Source: Luteimicrobium sp042670205 (GTDB lineage Bacteria; Actinomycetota; Actinomycetes; Actinomycetales; Cellulomonadaceae). From it: a stretch of DNA of 64,000 nucleotides. A model generated the notes under the pieces. It did not search any database, was not told the DNA's origin, and worked only from the letters and a program-made list of their open reading frames with translations. Positions 8,304 to 17,093 of the stretch are shown piece after piece; positions within the stretch are counted from its first letter, which is position 1, and each line of letters opens with the position of its first letter. The position numbers and the translations under genes are program-made. The DNA lies in the NCBI RefSeq assembly GCF_042670205.1, contig NZ_JBHUWD010000026.1, forward strand, positions 1 to 64,000, written 5' to 3'.

Positions 8304-9264
8304 CGTCGGCGGTCACGAGGGCCCGCGCGTCCGGCGCACCGCCGTCCAGCGGGAACCGTCCGGCGTAGGACAGCACGGCCGGCCCCGCGAGCTCGACGCG
8401 ACCCCCGGGGAGCGCCCGCACGCGGACCGTCCCGCCGGGGATGTCCACCAGCCAGGTGTCGGGCGAGCCCGGCCCGGCCCACGCGCGCACCGCGAGCGCC
8501 GCAGCGCAGGTGCCGGTCCCGCAGGACTCCGTCTCCCCCACGCCGCGCTCGAACACGCGCATGCGCACGCGGCCCACGGAGCCGTCCGCGGTCTCCTCCT
8601 CGCCCAGGGGCACGACGAGCTCGACGTTCGTCCCGTGCGGCGGGACGGGCTGGACCTGGGGCTGGACGGTGAGGTCGAGCTCCTCGAGCTCCGTCGCGTC
8701 CGCGAGCGCCACGACCGTGTGCGGGTTGCCGAGGTCGACGCTGAGCGCCGGCCGGGCGGCGCGCCACCCGTGGACGGCGACCTGAGCGTCGGCACCGCGA
8801 GCGACGGCGTCGTCCCCGCCGGGGAACGTCCACGGGCCCATGTCGACGGCGTACCAGCCGTTCGCCTCACGGACGACGCGCTTGACGCCCGCGCGCGTCC
8901 CGACGGCGAGCGTGCTCCCGTCCGAGAGGTCGACGAGGTCGAGGAGCTCCGCGAACGCCGCGAACACGCGGACCCCGTTGCCGCACATCTCGGCGACCGA
9001 GCCGTCGGCGTTGCGGTAGTCCATGAACCACACGGCGGCGGGGTCCTCGGCGAGCACGGCCGCGCCCTCGGGCAGGCTCGCGGACGGCGCCAGGCGGATG
9101 ACACCGTCCGCGCCCACCCCCGAGCGCCGGTCCGCGAGGCGCCGGACGAGGTCGGCGGTGAGGTCGAGGCGGCCGTCGGGGTCGGCGACGAGCACGAAGT
9201 CGTTGCGCGTCCCGTGGCCCTTGACGAACGGCAGCTCGTCGGGCGTCTCGTGCGTCCCGGTCAT
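8275..9264 (-). CDS. dapF: Diaminopimelate epimerase
   Basis: DapF converts LL- to meso-diaminopimelate for lysine and peptidoglycan synthesis in the cytoplasm. The 329-residue enzyme has both catalytic cysteines in their motifs: Cys94 (EMCGNGVR) and Cys248 (ESCGTGTCA). The N-terminal PFVKGHGTRNDFV is typical. Its start codon overlaps the miaA stop in an ATGA, indicating translational coupling. The last 29 bp overlap the convergent methyltransferase gene. dapA and dapB of the same pathway are also in this window. Confidence 0.97.
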   Translation of the reverse strand: MTGTHETPDELPFVKGHGTRNDFVLVADPDGRLDLTADLVRRLADRRSGVGADGVIRLAPSASLPEGAAVLAEDPAAVWFMDYRNADGSVAEMCGNGVRVFAAFAELLDLVDLSDGSTLAVGTRAGVKRVVREANGWYAVDMGPWTFPGGDDAVARGADAQVAVHGWRAARPALSVDLGNPHTVVALADATELEELDLTVQPQVQPVPPHGTNVELVVPLGEEETADGSVGRVRMRVFERGVGETESCGTGTCAAALAVRAWAGPGSPDTWLVDIPGGTVRVRALPGGRVELAGPAVLSYAGRFPLDGGAPDARALVTADVSAGAPAAP

Positions 9265-10226
9265 GACCCCAGACTACGGCGGACCGGGCCGTCCCCAGGC
9301 TCCGGGGCGGTCCCGGCGTCGGCGGCCTCGACGACCTCGAGCGCGCGTGCGAACAGGTCCGGCGCCTGGGCGTCGAGCCAGTGCACGCGCGGGTCACGTC
9401 CGAACCAGCCCATCTGCTTGCGGGCGAGCCGCCGGGTGTTCGCGGTGACGGCCTCGCGCGCGGCGGCCTCGTCGGTCTCACCGCGCAGGGCGGCCAGGAC
9501 CTCGGCGTACCCGACGGCGCGCGCGGCGGTCCGGCCGAGGCGGGGCGCGAGGGCCCGCACCTCGTCGACGAGCCCCTCGTCCCACATGCGTTCGACGCGT
9601 CCGGCGACGCGGGCGTCGAGCGTGGCACGGTCGCTGTCGAGCCCGAGCTGGACGGTCGGCAGGACGTACTCCTGCCGCGGCAGGTTGGCCGTGTAGGGCT
9701 CGCCGGTGATCGCGATCACCTCGAGGGCCCGTACGAGGCGCCGGACGTTGCGGGGCCCGATCGACGCGGCCGCCTGCGGGTCGGCGCGGACCAGCTCGTC
9801 GTGCAGGGCCCGCGCACCCTCGCGCCCGGCCCGCTCCTCCAGCTCCGCGCGCACGCGCGGGTCGGTCCCCGGGAAGTCCATCGCGTCGAGCAGCGCCCGG
9901 ACGTAGAGCCCCGACCCGCCGACGACGACGGCGCGAGCCCCCCGGCCTTCGATCGCCGCGAGGTCCGCACGCGCCGCCTCCTGGTAGCGCGCCACGGAGG
10001 CGTCCTCCTCGGGCTCGATCACGTCGAGCTGGTGGTGGACGATGCCGCGACGCTCCGGGGCCGGGACCTTCGCGGTGCCGATGTCCATGCCGCGGTAGAG
10101 CTGGTAGGCGTCGGCGTTGACGATCTCCGCACCGCCGGGCGCCCGCTCCCCCAGGCGCTCGGCGAGGTCGAGCGCGAGGTCGGACTTGCCGGTCGCGGTC
10201 GGTCCGACGACGGCGACGATCAGCAC
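9261..10226 (-). CDS. miaA: tRNA dimethylallyltransferase
   Basis: MiaA attaches a dimethylallyl group to adenosine-37 of tRNAs that read UNN codons; MiaB (11960-13576) then adds the methylthio group. The 321-residue enzyme has the P-loop GPTATGKS at 8-15, followed by NADAYQLYRGMDIGTAK and GGSGLYVRALLDAMDFPG. The start is the GTG at 10224-10226, since the family begins just before the P-loop and an upstream extension is arginine-rich nonsense. The GTG overlaps the stop of the upstream small gene by seven bases. Confidence 0.95.
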   Translation of the reverse strand: MLIVAVVGPTATGKSDLALDLAERLGERAPGGAEIVNADAYQLYRGMDIGTAKVPAPERRGIVHHQLDVIEPEEDASVARYQEAARADLAAIEGRGARAVVVGGSGLYVRALLDAMDFPGTDPRVRAELEERAGREGARALHDELVRADPQAAASIGPRNVRRLVRALEVIAITGEPYTANLPRQEYVLPTVQLGLDSDRATLDARVAGRVERMWDEGLVDEVRALAPRLGRTAARAVGYAEVLAALRGETDEAAAREAVTANTRRLARKQMGWFGRDPRVHWLDAQAPDLFARALEVVEAADAGTAPEPGDGPVRRSLGS

Positions 10227-10675
10227 GCGCGCTCCACGTGGACGACGGCACCGGCGCGGGCCGCCCGATGCCCGGACGGCACGTCCAGGACCTCGACGGG
10301 TGTGTCCCACCCGGCTGCGCCGAGCGCGAGGAGGGCGACGGTCGCGGCGACGCCGGCTCGGGGGGCGGCGGCGTCGTCGTTGCCGGTGAAGCGCCATGCG
10401 ACCGCTGCGGCGTCGACGCCCTGAGCACCCGGGTCCGGGACAGGACGCGTCCACGCCGCGGCGGCAGCGTCGTCCGCCCCGTCGACCACGACCCGCACCC
10501 CGACGGCGTCCCGCAGCGCGGCGCGGAGCTCGTCCACCAGCGCGCCGGCCGCTGCGGCGTCGTGCCCGCGGCCCGCGACCCCGGGGACGAGCGTCGCGTC
10601 ACCCGGTACCCGCACGCGCGCGAGTGCGTCGGCGCCGGTCCGCACGAGGCCGGCGGCGGCGTGCTCGGTCGTCAT
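10220..10675 (-). CDS. Hypothetical protein translationally coupled to miaA
   Basis: This 151-residue alanine-rich protein is not recognised. It starts MTTEHAAAGLVRTGADALAR and has no clear motif, signal peptide or membrane segment. The stop codon overlaps the miaA start by seven bases, and TAGTCT six bases before the ATG would make it leaderless. In mycobacteria a protein of the class III extradiol-dioxygenase type precedes miaA; this one is shorter and I cannot see that family's motifs. The position supports a real gene, but the sequence alone is weak evidence. Confidence 0.55.
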   Translation of the reverse strand: MTTEHAAAGLVRTGADALARVRVPGDATLVPGVAGRGHDAAAAGALVDELRAALRDAVGVRVVVDGADDAAAAAWTRPVPDPGAQGVDAAAVAWRFTGNDDAAAPRAGVAATVALLALGAAGWDTPVEVLDVPSGHRAARAGAVVHVERAC

Positions 10676-10753
10676 GGCGCGAGACTACGACACCCGCCGC
10701 CCGCGACCCGCCCGGCGCACGCCCCGCAGGGGTCCGGCGGGTACGGTGGATCC

Positions 10754-11416
10754 GTGGGGCACTTCGAGTGGCGGCGACCGTTCGGTCGCAGGGACGGCGG
10801 ACCGGACGGTCCGGGCCCGTCCGGCGGCCGGGCGCAGCGGGGCTCGGGCCGGATGCGGCGCGAGCGGCTCGACGACGCGACCGCGGCGCGGCTCGGGCTC
10901 GATGCGACGGGGGACGTCACGGCAGCGCGTGCGACGGACGGCGCGGGCGGCCACGACCCCGTCCAGCTCGCCGTCGCCGACCTCGCGCCGGCGCCGGTCG
11001 ACCGGGCGCGCGTCGTCGACTGGCTGCTCGCGGGCGGGTTCTCCTACTTCGTCGACTCCGAGGGCGACGTCGGCGGGCTGTGGCAGGGCCGCCTGTTCTA
11101 CTTCCTGCTCTTCGGCGAGCACGAGGAGATCGTGCAGGTCCGCGGGCAGTGGAACCGCGAGGTCACGATCGAGCGCCTCGAGGAGATCCTCGAGCTGTGC
11201 AACGAGTGGAACGCGGACCGGATCTGGCCCAAGGCGTACACGCGCGTCCGCGACAACGGGCTCGTGCAGGTCTACACGGAGGTCACCGTCGACCTCGAGT
11301 TCGGTGCCAACGACGACCAGCTCGCCGACGTGCTCCAGTGCGGGCTGTCGACGGCGTCGGTGTTCTTCGACTCCCTCGACGAGACCTACCCCGACCCCCT
11401 GCGGAGCGCACCGTGA
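10754..11416 (+). CDS. YbjN domain-containing protein (first of two)
   Basis: A 220-residue protein whose last 140 residues form a YbjN-type fold resembling type III secretion chaperones; the first 60-70 residues are low complexity. Characteristic stretches are FSYFVDSEGDVGGLWQGRLF, CNEWNADRIWPKAYTRV and VTVDLEFGANDDQLADVLQC. The GTG start is leaderless, with TACGGT six bases upstream. It overlaps the next ybjN gene by four bases (GTGA). The molecular function of the actinobacterial YbjN pair is not established. Confidence 0.85.
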   Translation: MGHFEWRRPFGRRDGGPDGPGPSGGRAQRGSGRMRRERLDDATAARLGLDATGDVTAARATDGAGGHDPVQLAVADLAPAPVDRARVVDWLLAGGFSYFVDSEGDVGGLWQGRLFYFLLFGEHEEIVQVRGQWNREVTIERLEEILELCNEWNADRIWPKAYTRVRDNGLVQVYTEVTVDLEFGANDDQLADVLQCGLSTASVFFDSLDETYPDPLRSAP

Positions 11417-11937
11417 GCGGCGGCAACCAGACCGGCTGGCTCGCCCGTCTGTTCGGCAACCGGCCCAAGACCGCGGAGGCGCCGCGCGTGCGCGGGGACG
11501 CCGAGCTGCCCACGCCCGCGACCATGGACCGGGTCGGCACGTTCCTCACGCGCAAGGGCTACCGGTTCCGCGTCGACGAGGACGGCGACATCACCGGCAC
11601 CTGGGAGGGGCACCGCTTCTGGTTCATGCTGCTGGGGCCCGAGCAGCACGTCCTGCAGGTCCGCGGACGCTGGGAGCGCACCGTCCCGCCCGAGGCCCGC
11701 CTCGCCCTCCTGCAGGCCATGAACGACTGGAACCGAGAACGGATCTGGCCCAAGGTGTACACGCGCGAGGAGGGCGACCGGCTCGCCGTCTACGCGGAGG
11801 TCTCGGTCGACCTCGAGCACGGCGCGACGGGCGACCAGCTCGGCCAGGTGGTCTCGTGCGGGCTGGGCACCGGCGTCCAGGTGTTCTCGTCGCTCGGGAC
11901 CCTGCTCCCCCCGCCCGACGACGAGCCGGAGGACTAG
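11413..11937 (+). CDS. YbjN domain-containing protein (second of two)
   Basis: A 174-residue paralogue of the preceding protein, with matching motifs: YRFRVDEDGDITGTWEGHRF, MNDWNRERIWPKVYTRE and VSVDLEHGATGDQLGQVVSC. The GTG start overlaps the upstream stop, so the two are probably made together and may form a heterodimer (inference). It is convergent with miaB, leaving only 22 bp between the two stop codons. Confidence 0.87.
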   Translation: MSGGNQTGWLARLFGNRPKTAEAPRVRGDAELPTPATMDRVGTFLTRKGYRFRVDEDGDITGTWEGHRFWFMLLGPEQHVLQVRGRWERTVPPEARLALLQAMNDWNRERIWPKVYTREEGDRLAVYAEVSVDLEHGATGDQLGQVVSCGLGTGVQVFSSLGTLLPPPDDEPED

Positions 11938-11959
11938 CGGAGCGTCTGGTCGCGTGTCC

Positions 11960-13576
11960 TCAGGCGCGCGACGTCAGCGTCGGCATCCCGAGCAGCACGG
12001 GCTGTCCGGGCGTGGCGGCCCCACCGTGGGCGTGCGCGTGCTCGTCGCCGCCGAGACCGGCCCGGGCGCGCTCGCGCTGCACCCACGCGTCGCCCGAGCG
12101 GGTCCGGCGGACCTCGAACGGACCGCCGCTCGTCGCGGAGTCCGCGAGGAGGTGGTGCGGGGCGCCGTGCGTCACCTCGACCGTGAGCAGGTCTCCGGGG
12201 CGCGGCAGGGGCGTGCCCTCGACGAGCCGCGGGTCGCTCTTGCCCTCCGCGCCGGTCCGGGCGAGCCGCGCGAGCGCGGGGGGCAGGGCGACGTGGACGA
12301 GGCGGTTGTCGGCGGCACGGCCGCTGACGCGGTGCGTCTCGCCGTCCTTGCGGCCGTCGCCCTCCATGACGAGCACCTCGACCGTGCGGCCGACCTGGCG
12401 CTCGGACTCCTCGGCGCTGATCCGCTCCTGGAGCGCGAGCAGCCGCTCGAACCGGTCCTGGATCACGTCCTTGGGGAGCTCCGGCAGGTCCGCGGCAGGG
12501 GTGCCAGGACGGCGCGAGTACTGGAAGACGAAGGCAGAGCTGAACCTGCTGGCCTCGACCACGCGCATCGTCTCGGCGAAGTCCTCCTCGGTCTCGCCGG
12601 GGAAGCCGACGATGATGTCGGTCGTGATCGCGGCGTCGGGCAGGGCGGCCCGGACCTTGTCGATGATCCCGAGGAAGCGCTCCGAGCGGTACGACCGGCG
12701 CATGGCCCGCAGGACCCGGTCCGAGCCCGACTGCAGCGGCATGTGGAGCTGCGGCATGACGTTCGGGGTCTCGGCCATCGCGGCGATCACGTCGTCGGTG
12801 AACGCCGCCGGGTGCGGGGAGGTGAAGCGGACGCGCTCGAGCCCCTCGACCCGGCCGCACGCGCGCAGCAGCTTCGCGAACGCGCCGCGGTCACCGAACT
12901 CGACGCCGTAGCTGTTGACGTTCTGGCCGAGCAGCGTGACCTCGATCGCGCCCGCCGCGACGAGCGCCTCGACCTCCGCGAGGACCTCGCCCGGGCGACG
13001 GTCGCGCTCCTTGCCCCGCAGGTGCGGCACGATGCAGAAGGTGCACGTGTTGTTGCAGCCCACGCTGATGGACACCCAGCCCGCGTAGACAGACTCGCGG
13101 CGCGTCGGCAGCGTCGACGGGAAGACCTGCAGCGACTCGTGGATCTCGACCTGCGCCGCCTCGTTGTGGCGCGCGCGCTCCAGCAGGACGGGCAGCGCGT
13201 CGAGGTTGTGCGTACCGAAGACCACGTCCACCCACGGCGCCTTGGAGACGATCGTGCCGCGGTCCTTCTGGGCGAGGCAGCCGCCGACCGCGATCTGCAT
13301 GCCCGGGCGCTGGGCCTTGACCGACGCGAGCTGCCCCAGGTTCCCGTACAGGCGGGTGGCCGCGTTCTCGCGGACGGCGCACGTGTTGATGACGACGACG
13401 TCCACCTCGCCGGCCGCCTCCGCCTCGGCGGACGCGCGCGCGTAGCCGGCGTCCTCGAGCATGCCGGCCATGTGCTCGGAGTCGTGGACGTTCATCTGGC
13501 ACCCGAGGGTGCGCACGACGTACGTGCGGGGGTGCGCCGGCAGGGCGACGGGCTGGGTCAGGGACTGCGTGGACAT
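11960..13576 (-). CDS. miaB: tRNA-2-methylthio-N6-dimethylallyladenosine synthase
   Basis: MiaB is a radical-SAM enzyme that methylthiolates the i6A-37 made by MiaA. The 538-residue protein has the N-terminal UPF0004 domain with three cluster cysteines (Cys26, Cys66, Cys100), the radical-SAM motif Cys174-x3-Cys178-x2-Cys181 (CNNTCTFC), and a C-terminal TRAM domain. The end is extended by a histidine/alanine-rich tail. The ATG at 13574-13576 is chosen because TACCCT lies seven bases before it (leaderless) and the family begins shortly after. Confidence 0.96.
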   Translation of the reverse strand: MSTQSLTQPVALPAHPRTYVVRTLGCQMNVHDSEHMAGMLEDAGYARASAEAEAAGEVDVVVINTCAVRENAATRLYGNLGQLASVKAQRPGMQIAVGGCLAQKDRGTIVSKAPWVDVVFGTHNLDALPVLLERARHNEAAQVEIHESLQVFPSTLPTRRESVYAGWVSISVGCNNTCTFCIVPHLRGKERDRRPGEVLAEVEALVAAGAIEVTLLGQNVNSYGVEFGDRGAFAKLLRACGRVEGLERVRFTSPHPAAFTDDVIAAMAETPNVMPQLHMPLQSGSDRVLRAMRRSYRSERFLGIIDKVRAALPDAAITTDIIVGFPGETEEDFAETMRVVEASRFSSAFVFQYSRRPGTPAADLPELPKDVIQDRFERLLALQERISAEESERQVGRTVEVLVMEGDGRKDGETHRVSGRAADNRLVHVALPPALARLARTGAEGKSDPRLVEGTPLPRPGDLLTVEVTHGAPHHLLADSATSGGPFEVRRTRSGDAWVQRERARAGLGGDEHAHAHGGAATPGQPVLLGMPTLTSRA

Positions 13577-13725
13577 CCCCACCAGGGTACGGTGCCGCTC
13601 CGACCCGCCGTGTACGGCTCCTGGCCTGCCCGGACCTGGGTGAACTCGGGGCATCCGTCGACTTGTTGCCGGGTTGTGACCTTTCGTTACCGGCGGGTAC
13701 GCCGTGCATCGCCTATGTTCGGTGG

Positions 13726-14481
13726 ATGGATGTGACGTCGGCCACCACCCCGCTCGTCCGGCTGAGCGGGGTCAACAAGCACTTCGGCGACCTGCACGTG
13801 CTGCGCGACATCGAGCTCGAGGTCGACAAGGGCGAGGTCCTCGTCGTCATCGGGCCGTCGGGCTCCGGCAAGTCGACGCTCTGCCGCGCGATCAACCGCC
13901 TCGAGCCCATCGACTCCGGCGTCATCGAGCTCGACGGCGAGGCCCTGCCCCAGGAGGGACGCGCGCTCGCGCGGCTCCGCTCCGAGGTCGGGATGGTCTT
14001 CCAGTCGTTCAACCTGTTCTCGCACAAGACGGTGCTCGAGAACGTCATGCTCGGGCCGGTCAAGGTCCGCAGGACGAAGAAGGCCGAGGCCCGCGAGGAA
14101 GCCCTGATGCTGCTCGACCGCGTGGGCGTCAAGGACCAGGCCGACAAGCTTCCCGCGCAGCTCTCGGGCGGCCAGCAGCAGCGCGTCGCGATCGCCCGGG
14201 CCCTGGCCATGCACCCCAAGGTCATCCTGTTCGACGAGCCCACCTCCGCCCTGGACCCCGAGATGGTCGGCGAGGTGCTCGACGTCATGGTCTCGCTCGC
14301 GCGGGACGGCATGACGATGGTCGTCGTCACCCACGAGATGGGGTTCGCGCGCAAGGCCGCGAACCGCGTGGTCTTCATGGCGGACGGGCAGCTCGTCGAG
14401 CAGGCGACGCCCGAGGAGTTCTTCACGAACCCCCGCAGCACCCGCGCCAAGGACTTCCTGTCGAAGATCCTCCCGCACTAG
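13726..14481 (+). CDS. gluA: Glutamate-type ABC transporter ATP-binding protein
   Basis: This is the ATPase of a polar amino-acid importer, most like corynebacterial GluA. The 251-residue protein has Walker A GPSGSGKST (43-51), Q-loop VFQSFNLF, signature LSGGQQQ (146-152), Walker B ILFDEP and the switch His203 (VTHEMG). The ATG at 13726 follows TATGTT by six bases, so the transcript is probably leaderless. It is followed by gluB, gluC and gluD on the same strand. A stem with a T-tract separates it from gluB. Confidence 0.93.
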   Translation: MDVTSATTPLVRLSGVNKHFGDLHVLRDIELEVDKGEVLVVIGPSGSGKSTLCRAINRLEPIDSGVIELDGEALPQEGRALARLRSEVGMVFQSFNLFSHKTVLENVMLGPVKVRRTKKAEAREEALMLLDRVGVKDQADKLPAQLSGGQQQRVAIARALAMHPKVILFDEPTSALDPEMVGEVLDVMVSLARDGMTMVVVTHEMGFARKAANRVVFMADGQLVEQATPEEFFTNPRSTRAKDFLSKILPH

Positions 14482-14496
14482 ACGTGCCGAGGGTCG

Positions 14497-14518
14497 GGCG
14501 GCCGGTCCGCCTTTTTCT
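14497..14518 (+). terminator. Intrinsic terminator or attenuator between gluA and gluB
   Basis: GGCGG (14497-14501), loop CCGGT, CCGCC (14507-14511), followed at once by TTTTTCT. This is one of the few hairpins with a T-tract in the window. It sits 16 bp after the gluA stop and 26 bp before the gluB start, so it should reduce read-through. Confidence 0.6.
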
Positions 14519-14543
14519 CACCAACCAGAAGGGGAACAACACG

Positions 14544-15377
14544 ATGCGCAAGCGACTCCTGGGGGCGATCGCCCTCGCAGCGGCTTCGGCCCTCGCGCTC
14601 GCGGGCTGCGGCTCGGACGACGGCGGCGGCAGCGGCAGCGGCAACGGCAAGATCACCATCGGCATCAAGTTCGACCAGCCTGGCCTCGGGTTCAAGGACG
14701 GCGACAAGTACAGCGGCTTCGACGTCGACGTGGCCACGTACATCGCCAAGAAGCTCGGCTACGACGCCGACCAGATCACCTGGAAGGAGTCGCCCAGCGC
14801 CCAGCGCGAGACGCTCCTGTCCACGCACCAGGTCGACATGATCGTCGCGACCTACTCGATCACCGACGAGCGCAAGAAGACGGTCGCCTTCGCCGGCCCG
14901 TACTTCGTCGCCGGGCAGGACCTGCTCGTCAAGAGCGACAACACCGACATCACCGGGCCCGACACGCTCGACGGCAAGAAGCTCTGCTCCGTGACCGGCT
15001 CGACCTCGGCCCAGAAGATCAAGGACACCTACGCCAACAAGGTGAACCTGGTCGAGTACCCGGGCTACGCCGAGTGCGTCACGGCCCTCACCTCCGGTGC
15101 GGTCGACGCCGTCACCACCGACGACATCATCCTCGCCGGCCTCGCGGCCCAGCCCGCCAACAAGGGCAAGGTCAAGGTCGTCGGCAAGCCGTTCACCACC
15201 GAGAACTACGGGGTCGGCCTGCCGAAGGACAACAAGACCTGCCAGAAGATCAACGACGCCATCACGTCGATGATCGACGACGGCTCGTGGCAGAAGTTCC
15301 TCGACACGAACCTCGAGGGCACCGGTTACAAGCCGGACGCGTCGAAGAACCCGCCGAAGCCCGAGGCCTGCGCCTGA
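14544..15377 (+). CDS. gluB: Glutamate-type ABC transporter substrate-binding lipoprotein
   Basis: The extracytoplasmic binding protein of the importer, 277 residues. A lipoprotein signal peptide ends in the lipobox LALAGC with Cys22 as lipidated residue. It is followed by a Gly/Ser linker and a family-3 solute-binding domain (about 33-265) with ITIGIKFDQPGLG and GFDVDVATYIAKKLG. The ATG is preceded by AGAAGGGG. Glutamate as substrate is inferred from similarity to GluB and from the gluABCD order; aspartate or glutamine are alternatives. Confidence 0.92.
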   Translation: MRKRLLGAIALAAASALALAGCGSDDGGGSGSGNGKITIGIKFDQPGLGFKDGDKYSGFDVDVATYIAKKLGYDADQITWKESPSAQRETLLSTHQVDMIVATYSITDERKKTVAFAGPYFVAGQDLLVKSDNTDITGPDTLDGKKLCSVTGSTSAQKIKDTYANKVNLVEYPGYAECVTALTSGAVDAVTTDDIILAGLAAQPANKGKVKVVGKPFTTENYGVGLPKDNKTCQKINDAITSMIDDGSWQKFLDTNLEGTGYKPDASKNPPKPEACA

Positions 15378-15398
15378 CGGCTGGACGGAAGCCGGGAA

Positions 15399-15430
15399 CC
15401 GGGGCCCGCGTGAGCGCACGCGGGCCCCGG
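15399..15430 (+). terminator. Strong intra-operon stem-loop after gluB
   Basis: A perfect 14-bp stem (15399-15412 / 15417-15430) with loop AGCG lies between the binding-protein gene and the permease genes. There is no T-tract. Such a hairpin typically protects the upstream message end and lets the binding protein outnumber the permeases. Confidence 0.65.
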
Positions 15431-15492
15431 CGACCGCCCGGGCGCCGGGACGCGCGCCGCACGAACGACGACACCGACGGAGGTGAGGACGA

Positions 15493-16191
15493 GTGAGTCA
15501 GAGCGACGGATTCGTCTCGCAGTTCGCCGACCTCTTCGACCAGTACGACGTCATCGGCGCCTTCTGGGTCAACATCCAGCTCACGCTCTGGTCCGCGCTG
15601 TTCGCCGGCATCCTCGGCACCGTGCTCGCGCTGTTCCGGATCTCGCCGATCCCCAGCCTGCGCTGGGCAGGGACGGCGTACGTCAACATCTTCCGCAACA
15701 CGCCGCTCACGATCATCATGGTCTTCCTCACGCTCGGCGTGTGGGCCCAGCTGCACGTGACGCTGTCCGACGACTTCAACAAGAACTTCTTCCGGCTCGC
15801 CGTCGTCGGCCTGTCCGTGTACACCGCGTCGTTCGTGTGCGAGTCGATCCGCTCCGGCGTGAACACCGTCCCGATCGGCCAGGCCGAGGCCGCCCGGTCC
15901 ATCGGGCTCTCGTTCCTCCCGTCGGCACGGCTGATCATCCTCCCGCAGGCGTTCCGCGGCGCGATCGCCCCGCTGGGCAGCACGCTGATCGCACTGACCA
16001 AGAACTCGACCATCGCGTCCGTCGTCGGGGTCGCGACCGAGACGTCGAGCCTGCTGAAGACCATGATCGAGTTCAACTCGAGCCTCATGGTCGCGATCTT
16101 CCTGACGTTCGCGCTCGGGTACGTGATCCTCGTCATCCCCGTCGGTCTCGCGACGACGTCCCTGTCCCGACGCCTGGCGGTGAAGCGATGA
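15493..16191 (+). CDS. gluC: Glutamate-type ABC transporter permease 1
   Basis: A 232-residue inner-membrane permease of the His/Glu/Gln family with about five membrane helices. It carries the EAA loop EAARSIGLSFLPSARLIILP that contacts the ATPase GluA, and FRNTPLTIIMVFL typical of the family. The GTG start follows AGGTGAGGAC. Its stop overlaps the gluD start in an ATGA, so the two permeases are translationally coupled and should pair as a heterodimer. Confidence 0.92.
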   Translation: MSQSDGFVSQFADLFDQYDVIGAFWVNIQLTLWSALFAGILGTVLALFRISPIPSLRWAGTAYVNIFRNTPLTIIMVFLTLGVWAQLHVTLSDDFNKNFFRLAVVGLSVYTASFVCESIRSGVNTVPIGQAEAARSIGLSFLPSARLIILPQAFRGAIAPLGSTLIALTKNSTIASVVGVATETSSLLKTMIEFNSSLMVAIFLTFALGYVILVIPVGLATTSLSRRLAVKR

Positions 16192-17093
16192 GCACGCAGA
16201 ACGTCCTGTTCGACGCCCCCGGTCCGCGTGGGCGCCGCACGATCATGATCGGCAACGTGGTCGGCGTGCTCGTCGTGCTCGCGATCCTCGCGATCGTGGT
16301 GCGCGGGTTCGCGGAGAACGGCCAGTTCGCCGCCGACCTGTGGACTCCGTTCCTCCACGCCGACGCCTGGACGAACTTCCTGCTACCGGGCCTCGTGAAC
16401 ACGCTCAAGGCCGCCGCGATCGCGATCGTCCTCGCGCTGATCTTCGGACTCGTCTTCGGGCTCGGGCGCCTCGCGTCCAGCCGGACGGTCCGGTGGGTCT
16501 CGAGCGTCGTCGTGGAGTTCTTCCGCGCGGTGCCCGTGCTGCTGATGATGATCTTCTTCTCGTTCTTCTTCGCGGTGAACAACGTGTTCCAGAGCGCGTA
16601 CGTACCGCTCGCGGCCGTCGTGGTCTCGCTCATGCTCTACAACGGGTCCGTGGTCGCGGAGCTGGTGCGCTCCGGCGTGCACGGGCTGCCGCGCGGGCAG
16701 CGCGAGGCAGCGCTGGCCGTCGGCCTGAGCTCGGGTCAGTCGCTGCGGACCGTCGAGGTCCCGCAGGCCCTGTCGGCGATGCTCCCGGCGCTCCTCAGCC
16801 AGCTCGTCGTCGTGCTCAAGGACTCGGCGCTCGGCTACACGATCGGCTACCTCGAGCTGCTGCAGCAGGCACGCCACCTCGGCGCCGCGGACGGCAACAT
16901 CCTCCAGTCGCTGCTCGTCGCCGCGGTGATCTTCATCATCGTGAACTACCTGCTGACGCTCGTGGCCGGCCGCGCCCGCCGGCGCCGTCGCCGCACCAGC
17001 GGCGGCCAGGGCGCCATCGCGGCGACCACCGCCGTGGCCACCGACGTCGGAGTCACCCCCATCACCGGACTCGGCGAGGGTGGCCGCATCTGA
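16188..17093 (+). CDS. gluD: Glutamate-type ABC transporter permease 2
   Basis: A 301-residue permease, the partner of GluC. It has a long first helix (about 20-43, IMIGNVVGVLVVLAILAIVV), FFRAVPVLLMMIFF, and an EAA-like loop REAALAVGLSSGQSLRTVEV. The cytoplasmic C-terminus is arginine-rich and then Ala/Thr-rich, a feature of actinobacterial GluD. The start overlaps the gluC stop by four bases. The gene is followed by the long repeat-bearing spacer before the convergent recX. Confidence 0.92.
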   Translation: MSTQNVLFDAPGPRGRRTIMIGNVVGVLVVLAILAIVVRGFAENGQFAADLWTPFLHADAWTNFLLPGLVNTLKAAAIAIVLALIFGLVFGLGRLASSRTVRWVSSVVVEFFRAVPVLLMMIFFSFFFAVNNVFQSAYVPLAAVVVSLMLYNGSVVAELVRSGVHGLPRGQREAALAVGLSSGQSLRTVEVPQALSAMLPALLSQLVVVLKDSALGYTIGYLELLQQARHLGAADGNILQSLLVAAVIFIIVNYLLTLVAGRARRRRRRTSGGQGAIAATTAVATDVGVTPITGLGEGGRI

